Below, piece by piece: positions 19,690 through 32,000 of a stretch of 48,853 nt of DNA. The stretch is from assembly GCA_001414485.1 (NCBI GenBank), contig LLEY01000290.1, forward strand, positions 1 to 48,853, read 5' to 3'. Origin of the DNA: Calycina herbarum (lineage: Eukaryota > Ascomycota > Leotiomycetes > Helotiales > Pezizellaceae). The notes beneath the pieces are model-generated. The model made no database searches, had not been told where the DNA came from, and was given only the letters and a program-made list of their open reading frames with translations. The stretch's first letter is position 1, and each line of letters begins with the position of its first letter. Position numbers and translations under genes: made by a program.

Positions 19690-20912
19690 TAGAAGTTTAA
19701 ACTAAAGAAGCTCGAATTATTCTAGCTATTAAAGCTATTTATTTATCTAAGATAATAAATACTCGGACTATAGTAAAACTATATAAGGTCTCTAGAACTA
19801 TACTTAGAGATAGAATAGCTAGCTAAACTTCTTATAACGAAATACGAACTAATCGTTATAAATTAACTATACTAGAAGAGGAGGTAATTTCTTAGAATAT
19901 ACTTAAGCTAGATTCTAGAGAGTTTATACTACGGCTTACTAGTATAGAAGATATAGCTAATTTTATTCTAGAATTAAGAGAGATAGAACGCGTTAGTAAG
20001 CTCTAGGCTTATCGACTTATATAATAATAACTAGCTTTTAAGACGTGTTTTAATCGCGTTTACGATTTCTAAAAAGCCTTATACGAAGATCCTAAGCTAA
20101 TTAGCACGTGATTTTAACTAGTAGAAAATATAAGAGTAAAATATAGAATTTGAAACTACGACTTCTATAACTTTAATAAGACTAGGTTTATAGTAGATAT
20201 AATCTATACTATAATAGTTATAACCTACGTAGATTAATATAGTAGAGATAAGACAGTTTAGCTAGGGAATAGAGAATAGGTTATAGCTATTATCTATATT
20301 AATAGTAAAGGCTAGAGTATTTCTCTATTTTTAGTAGTTTAAGAGAAGAATTATCTTACGAACTAGTATACCGACAGCGACCTCCTACTTAACTAGGTTA
20401 TTAAACTAATAAGTAATAAGTAGATAAATAATAAGATAGGTCTAGAATAGTTAAAACACTTTAATAAATATACTACTACTCGTGTAAAGAGGCTATATCG
20501 AATACTTATTCTTAATAGATATAAGAGTTACGAATTAGCCGAGTTCTAAGAATACTATAAGATATATAATATTATAACTCTTAGACTACCTCTCTACTCG
20601 TCTTATCTAACCTAGCTACTTAATATTAGATACTTTAGTATCTTAAAGCGAGTATATAGTTAGTAGATTAAGACGTTTATTAAGGCCTATATTAACTATA
20701 TTACGAAGGTAGAGTTCTTTCTAGCTTTTATAGTAGTATATAAGGAATTAATAACAGCTTAAAACACTTAGACTAGATTTTATAGAGCTAGCTTAGTACT
20801 TTTCAACCTATAGACTATGATTTCAAAGCCTAATATAAAGTTATAGACTCTAATACTCTCTAGACTCTCTACTACTAATACTAACTCTTAGGCCTTCTAG
20901 ACCTCTTCTAAT
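19690..20912 (+). pseudogene. Fot1/pogo transposase relic, C-terminus cut by gypsy A LTR
   Basis: Read-through matches the fungal pogo transposase from its N-terminal ILAIKAIYLSKIINTRTIVK, through the Tc5-type DNA-binding segment (SREFILRLTSIEDIANFIL), to the DDE core. All three catalytic acids are lost through GAT/GAC to AAT. The first is in FNKTRF (20175-20177), the second in LILNRYKSY (20514-20516) and the third in LLNIRYFSI (20622-20624). The tail begins and is then replaced by the LTR at 20913. Stops fit Trp, Gln or Arg codons altered by RIP. Confidence 0.87.
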
Positions 20913-21262
20913 TATTATAGGCCGAATATAAAGAGGTTAATAGATAAGATTATCTTTATTCTAAGAAGAATTAACTAAGAAGAGAAGTCTATTCCACGTA
21001 CGAGAAAAGAGGTTTTATATATAGAACCTCTTACGTCGAAGCTTCTAAGTAGAAGTCTCGTTTATAGCTCTTTGTTATAGCTTTCGTTATAGTACGTATA
21101 AGTTATAAGAAGCTAAAGTCTTACTATAGCTATTATTATATCTTTCGTTATAGATCTACGTATTCTCTAAGGTGATTACCGAGGTAGTTCCTAGGATTAT
21201 ATAAAGTTACGTTTTATACGAAGGTTAGTAGACTAAGTACTCTTTAGATATAAACTGTTATA
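20913..21262 (-). repeat. 3' LTR of gypsy A
   Basis: 350 bp, plus-strand ends TATTATAGGCCG and AAACTGTTATA. Aligns along its length with 26157-26524 and, reversed, with the solo LTR 29990-30349. Contains repeats of the TATAGCTTTCGTTATAG type. Confidence 0.88.
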
Positions 21263-24200
21263 TTACCCTCTCTTTCTAGCTCTCTAGAGGTTATAAGCCT
21301 TCGTATCTTCTAGAGCGTCTTAAGATTCCTAGGTTAGCCTAGTATACTCTTCCTATTTTATAAGTAGCTTAATACTACGTTCTTATCTCTTTTTATTAAG
21401 AATCTCTTCTACTACGTATTCTTAGTTATCTTTAAGAATCTTAGGCCTAGGTTAATCGTCGTCTTAAACTTAACTTAGTAGTAGGTTGTTCGAGACTAGC
21501 TATAGAAGCTAGAAGTGGAATACGTTGTAGATTCTAGAAGGTATATCTAAGCGATAACTATGTATTCTAATTACTTCTAGTACTATATACTTAGCTTGTT
21601 TTATATTAAGCTTCTTTAACCTTCTTATTATATAAACGTTTTATAAGTTTAGCTAGACTTTGTCTCTAACCTTAAAGCTTAGTACTTATTATCTTCTTCT
21701 ATTTATAACGTCTTCTATTATTTACTATATAGTAGCTATTACCGACTATATCTATTCCTATACTTCTTTAAGCTTTTATATAATTATATTAGCTTTCTAA
21801 ATTAGCGATCGTAGCGTAGCTTTGTTTAAGAGCTTATACTAGATATCTAGAGACTCGGTATAATATCTATATTTAAGAAAGAAGAGGCTTACTTTCGTAG
21901 CTGATATTATATAATTATTAATTACTAATTTAGTAAATAGTATTAGCTCTTCCTAGTCGTCTTAAGTATAATCTACGAATATTCGTAGATAGGTTTCTAC
22001 TATCTAGTTTATTTATTCTATAGATCTGTCTATTTCTAGGTAAAAGTTATAGAAAGCCTTTATATAATTCTTAAAAGAGAGTATATTCTTATCTAGAGAT
22101 AACCTACGAATTACGTTTCTTAATTAGATACTATTACTTTTAGTAGATAATACTTTTAGTAGAAGGTTTAAACGAACTATCTAGTAACTATTTTAGTAGT
22201 AATATATTTTAGACTATTATAGATTATTTCTTTTTCTAATTTATTTATAATTACAACTATGTTTATATATCTATTACTTTCTAGGAGCTTAATTATAAAG
22301 TCTATTAAAATTTCGCTCTAGATTCGGTTTAGAACTAGTAAAGGCTTTAGGAATCCTTATTATATATCTCTCTAAGCTTTATTTCTTCTATAAGCGTTAT
22401 AATTTTATATAAACCTTTAAATATCTTATAATATTTAAGACTAGAAGTATTATTATAAGAGAATCTAGGCCGTGCTTTCTCGTCTAGAGTAACTATAGAG
22501 CTTAGAATCGTATATAGACTAGATTATTTTCGTATATAGTTTTTTATTATTTAAAACCTATAATTAGTTCTAGAACCTTAGCTTTCCTTTGTTTATAATT
22601 ATATATTTAGATATTAATATCTTAAGCTTTAAGCTAGTAGAGAACGTTCTTTTATCTTATTACATAGCGTCTGTTTCTTTAGCTTTTGTCTAGAGTTCTT
22701 AGAGAGTCTTTTCGTTATTTAGAACTATCTCTTACGTCTATACTAGATTCGCTTTTATAATCTCTAGAATCTGTTCTTCTTTATTTATAAACTTAAGAAG
22801 TTACTTTATATAATAATTAATTCGTTTGTCTATATTATTATCTAGTATATTTTATTCTTATTATAAAAGAGTATCTACTTAAATATTATTCTTCTCTTTA
22901 ATATATATAATTATAAAGTTATACTTTAAGAGAGCTAGGAACTATTATATTTATTATTCTATAAGCTTCTAAACTATTATAAAGTACTTAAGATTCTTAT
23001 AATCTATTTAAATTTTAAAGCTATCTACGCTTTATAACTTAGGATCCTAAGTCTTTAGATACTATATAATAGCTAGTATCTTCTTATTATAGATTTCGTA
23101 GTTATATTTAGTAGATAAGTTCTTTGTTATTATATTATATAAGTATACTACTAATATACTAGCTAGAAGAGTCTGTTTTTTATAATCGTTTATCTTTTAT
23201 ACTTAAATTATATAAGAGCTAAGGCTATAGTAAACATATACTTAAGTTATTTAAAGACGTCTTAATATTCGTTTATCTATATAAATACGTGTTCTTTATA
23301 AGTAAGTTTTATAAGAGGTTTTATAATATTAGAATAGTCTTTAATAAAGTTTTAGTAAAAGTTTATAAATCTAAGAAAGCTTTATATAGCCTTAACTATT
23401 ATAGATACTTCCTAGTCTAGGATTGCTTTTATCTTTTCTAGATCTATTTCCACTCTTAAGTTAATATTAAGAATAAACTCTAGATACTTCGTCTATATAA
23501 CTAAGAATTCGTATTTATTAATATTAAGAAAGAGCTCTATGTCTTTAAGCTCTTTTAGAACACGTTTAACTTATTTCTCGTATTCTTTAAAAGTTCTATT
23601 TATAAAGATTAGAATATCGTCTACGTAAGTAGAGTAGAAGTTATTAAGGTATTTCTATAATATCTAGTTAATACATCTTTAGAATATACTTAGTATATTT
23701 ATAAGTCTAAAAGAGATAACTAGCTATTTATATAATCTATATCTTATATAAAAAGCTATCTTCTATTCGTCTTCTTTTATAATCTAGATTCTATAAAAGC
23801 CTAGCTTATATTAAGTTTTATATATTAGAGAAAGTAGGTACTAGTCTTTTATATAACTTTGTTTAATACGTAGTAATCGATATAGAACTATAGACCTCTT
23901 CCTAGCTTTTATATAAAGAGTATAGAAGTAGTAGTAGAAGAGTTACTAACTCGAATTTAGCTTTTATCTATATACTTTATAAGCGTTCTTTAAAGAATAA
24001 GAAGTTTATTTAAAGACATATTATAGAGTAGTCTCTAAGAGACTATAGCTTTCTTTCTATCTTCTTTTATAAGTTCGATTTAGTAGTTTATTCTATTATC
24101 TTATAAAAGAGGTACTTTATCTAAGTCTTTTAGATAAAAGGTATTAAGATAATCCTAGAACTATAGTAGTAGCTTTATTTAAGAATCTGTCTTTATCTTC

Positions 24201-26156
24201 GTTATCTTCTTAAGTACTTTAGTAATGTCTTATAAGCTAGTTAAGAATACTTATATATTTTAATAAAACTTATTTATTATTATTTAAAAAGCTTTAATAA
24301 AGATAGACTAGTAATCGACAAAGGAATTTATATAACCTACTTCTAGCTTAATTTTATATAAGTATATTTATTAAAGAGATAAAGTATTTAGAAGTAGAAC
24401 TATTAATTTAAGTATCTTATTTAATAATCTAGAGTAGTCTTAGAATTATATTATATAATTCTAAGTAAGGAATAATATAGAGAAATAACTTAGCTTTATA
24501 GTATCTATTAATATCTAAAGAGATAGTAGCTACTTCTATTACTATACTATCTAAGAGAGTATTAAAGTTAGAAAGCTCTTAAGAGAAGATAGAAATATAC
24601 TAAAGATTATTCTAAGTAGTAAAGAAGAAGCTAATAAGTCTATATAATAAACATCTAGAGTTAAGAAGAGTCTTTATAAAATATTCTTTATTAACTAACG
24701 TAGAAACTAAAAATAAGAGACTATTTATTAACTTCTTCTAAAACTTAATCTATTCCTCTACTACTTCTTTTAAAACCTTCTTCTACTTCTAATAACGTCT
24801 TTTACTAGAAGCTATTCTTTTTCTAAATTATTAGAGTTAGAGACCTTTATAATCCTTTCTTTAACGTCTTCTTTCTAGATAGAAGCTGTCTAGACCTTCT
24901 TCGTTATCTACTTTATCTTTGTCTTATAATTCTAGACTTAGTATCTCTTAAGTCTATATCTTAAGTAGAGGCCTAAGCTTCTTCTTTTAGTAAGAACTTC
25001 GTCTAAGCCTTATTATAGTTCCTTTAATTAAGTAGAAGAGACTACTATAGTTAGTTTCTAGTTTATTATATTATATAAAGAACTATCTTTAGATTCGTAT
25101 ATAGTTCTAACTCTAAGTAAAATCGTTTATAGCTTCTTTATTTACTAAGATATAAGATTAGTAACTTCGTTTAGATAATTAGTAATTATTTATAATTATT
25201 TATAATATCTATTATAGGTACTATCTTCTTAGATACTAACAGTTATAGTAATTAGCTTTATATTAAGAGTAGCTTTTAAGTAACTCTTCTTAATTATATC
25301 GTTCTATCCCTAGCTAGAAGCTTCTAGGATTAGCTAATCGAATTTATTAAGAAATTCGCTAAAAGACTACTAGTTTTTCTTTGTCTAGTTAATCTAGCTA
25401 AGCGCTTTCTACTATAGCTAAGGGTTATAGAATACTATATAAAGCTGTCTTAAAAATTCTATAACTATAAACTTATTCTCTAAGTAAGTATATTCTATCT
25501 AAGGAAAAATCCTTATAGCTACGTCTCTTAAGAGTCTTCTAAAAATATACTAGACTCTTTCCTTCTCTTATTTAATTAATAGACTGTCGATTTCTAGCCT
25601 TACTTATAAAAAGCCTTTAGATTAAGAGAAGAGGTTAGATATACTTCTATTATATCTTTCTAAGTATAGAAGGCAGTGTTTTAGCTTATAATTAGTATTT
25701 ATAACTAATACTAGTATAGAGGTAGACATAGACGTAGGTTATAAAAGATTAGAAGAAGGAAGTCTTTCTTAAAGCCTTATAAGAGCTTCTTCTTAATAGC
25801 TAGAAAGGTTAGCTATTAATTAGTTCTAACTTTTAGTAAGAAGCTATATCTCTTACTATTACTAGTTAAACATGTCTATTAACTACTATAGAGGTTCTTA
25901 TATAGGTTCGTATACGTCTACTAAGTTTATATTCTCTATTATATTTCTAGTCGTCTACTATATACTTTAGACTATTATATTCGTATAAAACCGTGTATTT
26001 CAACTATAAAGGATTTTTATATAAGATCTTATATCTTAACTATAAAGGATTTTCGTACTTATACTATATATATAAGAAAGGTTCGTAGAATCTACTATAT
26101 ATAGTTTGTTTAATATACTTAATAAGTAAATATAAGAAAGAATAAGTTAATTCTAA

Positions 26157-26524
26157 TATTATAAGCTAAATATAAAGAGGTTAATAGATAAGGTTGTCTT
26201 TATTATAAGAAGAATTAACTTAAGAAAGAAGTCTATTCTACGTATAAGAAAAGAGGTTTTATACGTAGAATCTCTTACGTCGAGGCCTCTAAGCTAAAGT
26301 CTCGCTATAGCTCTTCGTTATAGCTTTCGTTATAGTACGTATAAGCTATAAGAAGCTGAAGTTTCTCAAGTCTTACTATAACTCTTATTATACCTTTTGT
26401 TATAGATCTACGTATCTACCGAGGTGATTACTAAGGTAGTTCCTAGGATTACGTAAAGTTATATAAGATCACGTTTCGTACGAAGGTTAGTAGACCGAGT
26501 ACTCTTTAGATATAAACTATTATA
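26157..26524 (-). repeat. 5' LTR of gypsy A
   Basis: 368 bp, plus-strand ends TATTATAAGCTA and AAACTATTATA. Compared with the 3' LTR it differs mainly by C/T and G/A substitutions and small indels (an extra TCTCAAG near 26363 and ATATAAGATC near 26461). Confidence 0.88.
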
Positions 26525-26960
26525 GATATTTCTTAAGTTATACTTAAGCGTAGAGACACGCTAGTCTAAGAAGGGAATAGTATTACGAATCACGTTTTAT
26601 ATAGTAAGTAGTTTAGACAGCGCTCTAATAGAATAAGATATAACGTCTAGGAAATAGAAGGTAATATAGAAGAGAATCTATAATATAGAGGTATTTAGGA
26701 ATTCTAGAATCTTACTATTAGAAGACTATTAGAAGTTATATAATATAAAAGAATCGCTTATATCGCCTTAGTCGCGAGCGACGTAAGCGATATAAGATAA
26801 AGTAGGTAATATTATAAGAATAGAAGGTTCTATATAAGAACTAGTACTTCTACTATTAGATAGAATCTTCGTACTTAACTTTAGTTATTAATCTTATTAC
26901 TTTCCTTTGATATCTTTAATATAAGTAACGAGTTTATATCTAAGTAAATATAATATAATA
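26525..26960 (+). mobile_element. 3' end and LTR of a gypsy C-family element
   Basis: A purine tract AAGAAGGGAATAG (26568-26580) is followed by LTR-like sequence beginning TATTACGAATCACG at 26581, the RIP form of TGTTACGAATCACG seen at 46071. The same 3' end and LTR start recur at 44641-44882. The LTR contains a 40-bp near-perfect palindrome at 26757-26796. Its right border, AATATAATA near 26960, is approximate. No internal coding sequence remains to the left because gypsy A lies there. Confidence 0.62.
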
Positions 26961-26984
26961 GCTGTCTTCTTTACTATATACTAA

Positions 26985-27600
26985 CCGTCGAACTCGATAC
27001 TTTATTAGAAAGTTAGATATCGGTTTCGTTATATCTAGCTAGTCTTATAAGTATAAAGGTTTACGTTATAAGCTTCTTCTATACTCTCTCCTAGTACGCT
27101 TTCTAGTTTAGCTTTCTATTAAGCTCTACTTTTAGAAACCTTATATACTTAACTAGTATAAGCCTTACTTCCTTAAACTAAACTATCTCTCTCTATAGTA
27201 CTCTCGTTCTTATAAAGTATATAAGTACTATCTTTTCTAAGCTAAAAGCTATACCTCGCTTATTCGCCTACTTATTATATACTTTCTAAGCTACTTTAAG
27301 TATTCTATAGTTTACTTCTATACTCTTTAATATCGCGAGTAGGTTTATATTATCTATAAAAACTACTATTACTAGCCCGTCGATCCTTACTAAGTTGTTA
27401 TACAGAGTCGAGGCGAATAAAATAAAGAGTATTAAAGACAGTACTAACTCTTATAGTACTTCTTAACCTAGGTCTCTCTCGTCTATAAACCTTCTATCTA
27501 AGAATAGCGTAGCTTTATACTATAAGAGAAAGCTTTCTATCTAGGTTATAACCTACTATAGCTAGTAAAAGATATATATTTTTTACTAGTACCTATACTA
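26985..27600 (-). pseudogene. Tad-like LINE reverse transcriptase relic
   Basis: Minus-strand read-through gives the LINE RT palm: LVLSLILFILFASTLYNNL (the QGSPLSPILF block, altered), then FIDNINLLA at 27335-27360 where FADDTN is usual. The second catalytic Asp of the pair reads Asn. The thumb-like tail NKRGIAFSLEKIVLIYFI and VKYIRFLKVELNRKLNQKAYQE follows. Stops are TAG/TAA at Gln/Trp positions. The 3' end of the element and the endonuclease are not recognisable. It shows that non-LTR elements also contributed to the block. Confidence 0.77.
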
Positions 27601-28756
27601 TAGGTTTCTTCTAAATATATAATAGAGTTAAGTATACTCTATCTACGTAAGAGCTTCTATAACGCTTTTCTCTTATATTTCGCTTTCTAAGTTTAGAAGA
27701 GAGAAGGATAAATTCTCTCTATCTATGTCTCTTTTATAGTTTACTTCTTAAGCCTACGATTACTAACTAGCTAGCTACTCTCTATATACTCTTCGTAGAC
27801 TAATATACGCTTCCGTTCTCTTAGGCTATATAGATAGTATCGCTGTCGCTACTATTATATACCTCGCTCTAAGAGTTTAACCTCTCTTTATAATATCTTA
27901 CTATATCTCTACTCTCTATAAAGCTAACTATACCTCGTAGGATTTACGTAGAGTATACCTCTAGCTAGGTAGCGTACTCTAGGTATTTCTATTCTACTAA
28001 CTAAAGCGACGCTTCTGTTCTCTCTATACGTTCTTAATCTCTAGCTTTCTATTAGCTTAGTCTCTAAGCCTCGTTTATATAAAGTAAGCCGGCCTTTCTA
28101 TCTTATATATTATAAAGTCGCGTTTCTAGGCGTAGAGGTAAAGAGAGAGCTAGTATTATATTTATAAGTAATTCGTAGATTATCGTCGAGTCTATATCTA
28201 TAGCGGTTCTTCTCTACTTATATCGAGCTCTTCTTAAGAGTGTTCTTCTACGTTAGTAGAAGAGTTAAGAGAAGAGAAGAGACCTCTATCTAAACTATTT
28301 CCCTCTATCTATCTCTTCTTACTTATACGAGATTCTAGCTCTTTACTATCTCTTTTAAGCTTATCTACCTATATAGTATATAACTCTTCTTTATACTCTT
28401 TTTTTAAATAGACGCTCTGTTTTCTTCTTTATATAGATCGACTATTATAGAAGAAAGGCTATACTTATTAGTTCTATAGTAGGAACTTATACTAATTATA
28501 AAAACTCTATAAATACTACCTTAGAGGTACTCTATCCGTCTAATATAGTTAGTACTACTTAGAAATCCGACTACGTAGATATTAAAGATATATCTAGTTA
28601 TAAGATAGAGAATTAAACAGTTAGATAGTTTTTAAATACTGGTAGTATTAGCTACTATTCCTCTATTCTAGTAAAGCTATGTTATAATACTCTTATTAGA
28701 TTACTATAACGCTTCTACTAGCTCTAACTGAATTATAAGAGTATCTTATCAGCTCT
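27601..28756. other. RIP-type DNA, possibly the 5' part of the LINE
   Basis: Pyrimidine-rich on the plus strand. Minus-strand read-through has long stretches with few stops (for example VALVSRIEIPRVRYLARGIL near 27975) but no family I can name. It could be LINE ORF1/endonuclease sequence or another element. No terminal repeats were seen. Confidence 0.35.
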
Positions 28757-28938
28757 AGAATAAAGTAAGATATAATAATACTAACTTCGTAGATATAGCT
28801 AGAGAGTTTAAATATAGTAGTATATTCGTATATAATATTAAATAAGAACTCTTAGTAGAAGTAGCTCTTACTTCTTATTCTTATTATAAAGCTAAACTAG
28901 AAACTAGAACTGTCTAGAATACTATAGTAGAGGTAAGA
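28757..28938 (+). mobile_element. 5' fragment of the mariner-like transposase
   Basis: About 180 bp nearly identical to 18590-18770 (from TAAAGTAAGATATAATAATAC to CTATAGTAGAGGTA), covering the N-terminal DNA-binding part of the transposase. It then breaks into unrelated sequence. 28939-29074 holds nothing I can identify. Confidence 0.75.
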
Positions 28939-29074
28939 GAATCGGAAGTTACTTTAGAAACACTTTAGAAGTAGACTAGTTTTAGTATTATCTAACTATA
29001 ACACTAGTGTTTCGCTCTAATTATATAACGTAAATAAAGCTCTACTCTAACTCTTTTACTTCTATAACTTTCTT

Positions 29075-32000
29075 TTTAATAATAGTATTATAATAGAGAT
29101 TAAGAAATAGATTATTTATAAAAAAGAAAGAAAGAGAGAAGCTCTTCTTTAGCTATTTATATACCTATAGAAGGATATATCTACGATATTCGCAATCTCG
29201 CTTAGCGAGCTACTTAGAAGCGAGCTTATTTACTAAATTAAAAACTCTTATATAAGGTCTCTCTTTTTTACTTAATTTCCTCGTCTCTTCTTATCTTTCT
29301 TATAGTCTTCCTAGGTTTATAGTCGTTCGTTTTTAGTAGGTTTTAACTTACGTAGAAAGCGTTTCTTAAACTAATAAATAGAGGCAGTACTATATATTAC
29401 GTAAGTTAATAGCTTCTACGAGTCCGCCTCTACTTTATAGCCTCTCTATCGAATAAGATATTAAAATCCTTTAGTCTTATCTCTTCTTAAATTTACTATT
29501 TCCTTTATAGCCTAGAGTACGTATCTATTATCGTCGATTGCTACTAGTAGTAGAGGTTAGTTTATCTAACCTAGTATAGAGGTACTAGCGGTAGAGCGTA
29601 GTAGGTTAGTATAGAATATATTATATATTAATTCTAGTTTATAAGATAGTTCTAGTTTATATACGTAGGAGTTTATAGCTTAAAGTATATAGAAAGAACT
29701 AATATACTTAGTATAGCTAACTTAATATTCCTAGTACTAAGTATAACTATATCCTCTACTTTATATATAGAGGCTAGTAATCAGTAGACGTTAGTAGCTT
29801 CCTCTATTCTATTTCTTAAGATAAGAAGATTCGTATATAGAAGTACTAAAACGTCTCTTATCTTTATAGTAAAAGTTATACTAGTAACTATGCTTTAAGA
29901 ATCAGGTGTAGCTTAAGAGAGGTTAAAGCTTACTCGAGAATAGTAACCGTTGTTTATAAAGAAGAGTAATATACTTATAGCTAAGCTACTATAACGGTTT
30001 ATATCCGAAGAGTACTCGGTCTACCGACCTTTGTATAAAACGTAACTTTACGTAATCTTAGAAACTACCTCGGTAATTACCTCGGTAGATACGTAGATCT
30101 ATAACGAAAGATATAACGAGAGCTATAGCGAGACTTCAGCTCCTTATAGCTTATACTTACTATAACGAAAGCTATAACGAAGAGCTATAACGAGACTTTA
30201 GCTTACACTTACTAAGAGACCTCGACGTAAGAGATTCTCTATATATAAAACCTCTTTTCTTATACGTAGAATAGACTTCTCTTCTTAGTTAATTCTTCTT
30301 ATAATAAGACAATCTTATCTATTAATCTCTTTATATTCGGCCTATAACAGCTACGTACGTTTCTTATAGTAAACTTAGCTAGTAGTAAGAACTGAACCTA
30401 ATCTTCTTAAACGTAGTCGATATACTAGTAGAGATACTTAGAAATAGATTTATTAATAATCTTAGTTTAGCTATTAGTTTTAGAGTAGTAGGTAGTAAAA
30501 AGGTCGATTTATATATATAATCTATTATAGACTATTTTTTAAAATACTATAATAAATAATAAGTCTTTATTAGAGATAATAAAGTCTAGTAGACTATAGA
30601 GTTTCTAGACGTCTTATATAAATAAGCGAGCTAAGTCGATAGTAGTCTGCTTTAAATAGTATAGAATAATATAGTAATTCTTTATAAGTTTATTAATAAC
30701 TACTATAATCAGTCTTATAAAATCAATAGACAGGTCCTTCTACTACTAGGTTAGAATAGAGAGAGGCTTTAAAGTACTCTAGTATTATAGCTAGGAATAC
30801 TTATTTCAAAGACAACTCTTATAAGCTTTAATAAACTACTTAATATTCTTATAAAGTTTAGACTACTAGTAGTCTCTAGATACTAGTTTAAACATCTTAT
30901 CTTTACTAGAGTAACTACTCTCTACTAAGTCGTAGATTCTCTAAAGAAGCTAGACTCTAAGCTTAGTATCTAGAATATATAGTCTATCTTAAAAGTAGAG
31001 CTTACCCTCGGTAATAAGATATTCTAATAAGGCTATTTTCTTTAAGTAAGACGTATAGTCTGTTCTATTTATCTCTCTAGAAATACGAGTCTAAAATAGG
31101 TCTTCTTAATAACCTTTATAAAGTAGTTAAGTAAGTTAAGATTATCTAGCTCTAGCTCTTCTAAGTCCTCTTCTATAGGTTTAAGTTCGTTCTAAAGAGG
31201 TGTTATACGTATAGCTAGGTCTAAATTATAAGGTTTTAGAAGTGATTACTACTAGTATAGTACTCGAGGGTTATTAGATAATAAGAGTAGATTCTAAGAA
31301 AGCCTTATTCTACTATCTACTTTTGCTATTACTTTTCTAGATACTAGCTTAATAACGAAGTCGAACTAGAAAAGGAATTCGCTCTAGTATACTTAGTAGC
31401 AGGTAAGCTACTTTTTAGTTATAAAATATTTTAAATTAGAGTAATTAGTAATAACTAAGATTAGATAGGCTATTCTTAAGAGTTCTAAGTACTATACTTT
31501 AAAAGCTTAAACAATAGTAAGTAGCTCTTTATTATAAATCTTATAGTTATATTTAGCTAGATTAAAGACTCTTAATATAAAAGCGACTAGGTATAATACG
31601 CTATCGTAGTACTAGGAGAGAATAGCAGCGGATACGTAATCTAAAAAGTTATATTCTAAGATAATCTCTTTTATAGAATTAAAATAGCGTAATATAGATA
31701 CTAAAGTAAATACTAACTTTAAGATCTTAAAAGTCTTAGTATATTCTTTAGTCTATTCCTAAGGTATATTTAACTTAGATAGACGATTTAGTAGCTTAAC
31801 TATTTTAGAGAAGTTTCTAATAAAGCGACGGTAAAAGTTTATAAAACCTAGGAAGGCTTAGAGGTCTTTAAAGCTTAAAGATACCTTCTACTAAACGATT
31901 ATAGAGACTTTCTTAGAGTCTATTCTTATCTTATCTATAGAGATAATTATACTAAGATATTAAACTTCTTAGGTTTTAAATTCGTATCTCTTAATATCTA

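Larger units (their letters stand above)
20913..26524 (-). mobile_element. Ty3/gypsy chromovirus gypsy A, complete with two LTRs
   Basis: 5.6-kb element in minus orientation. Minus-strand read-through from right to left shows gag-like sequence (about 24.5-26.1 kb) and then RT. RT includes FYSTYVDDILIF with the YVDD box intact at 23616-23627, ELKDIELFLNINKYEFLV and FLRFINFYQNFI near 23340-23375. Integrase and a C-terminal chromodomain follow (EYVVEEILNKKRQERS at about 21375-21422, then DALEDTKAYNLQ near 21290-21325). Numerous TAG/TAA codons make it inactive. The flanks CTAAT (left) and GATAT (right) do not match, and the flanking elements differ, so the copy may have arisen by recombination between insertions. 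A chromodomain on integrase is known to steer chromoviruses to H3K9-methylated chromatin. Confidence 0.88.
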
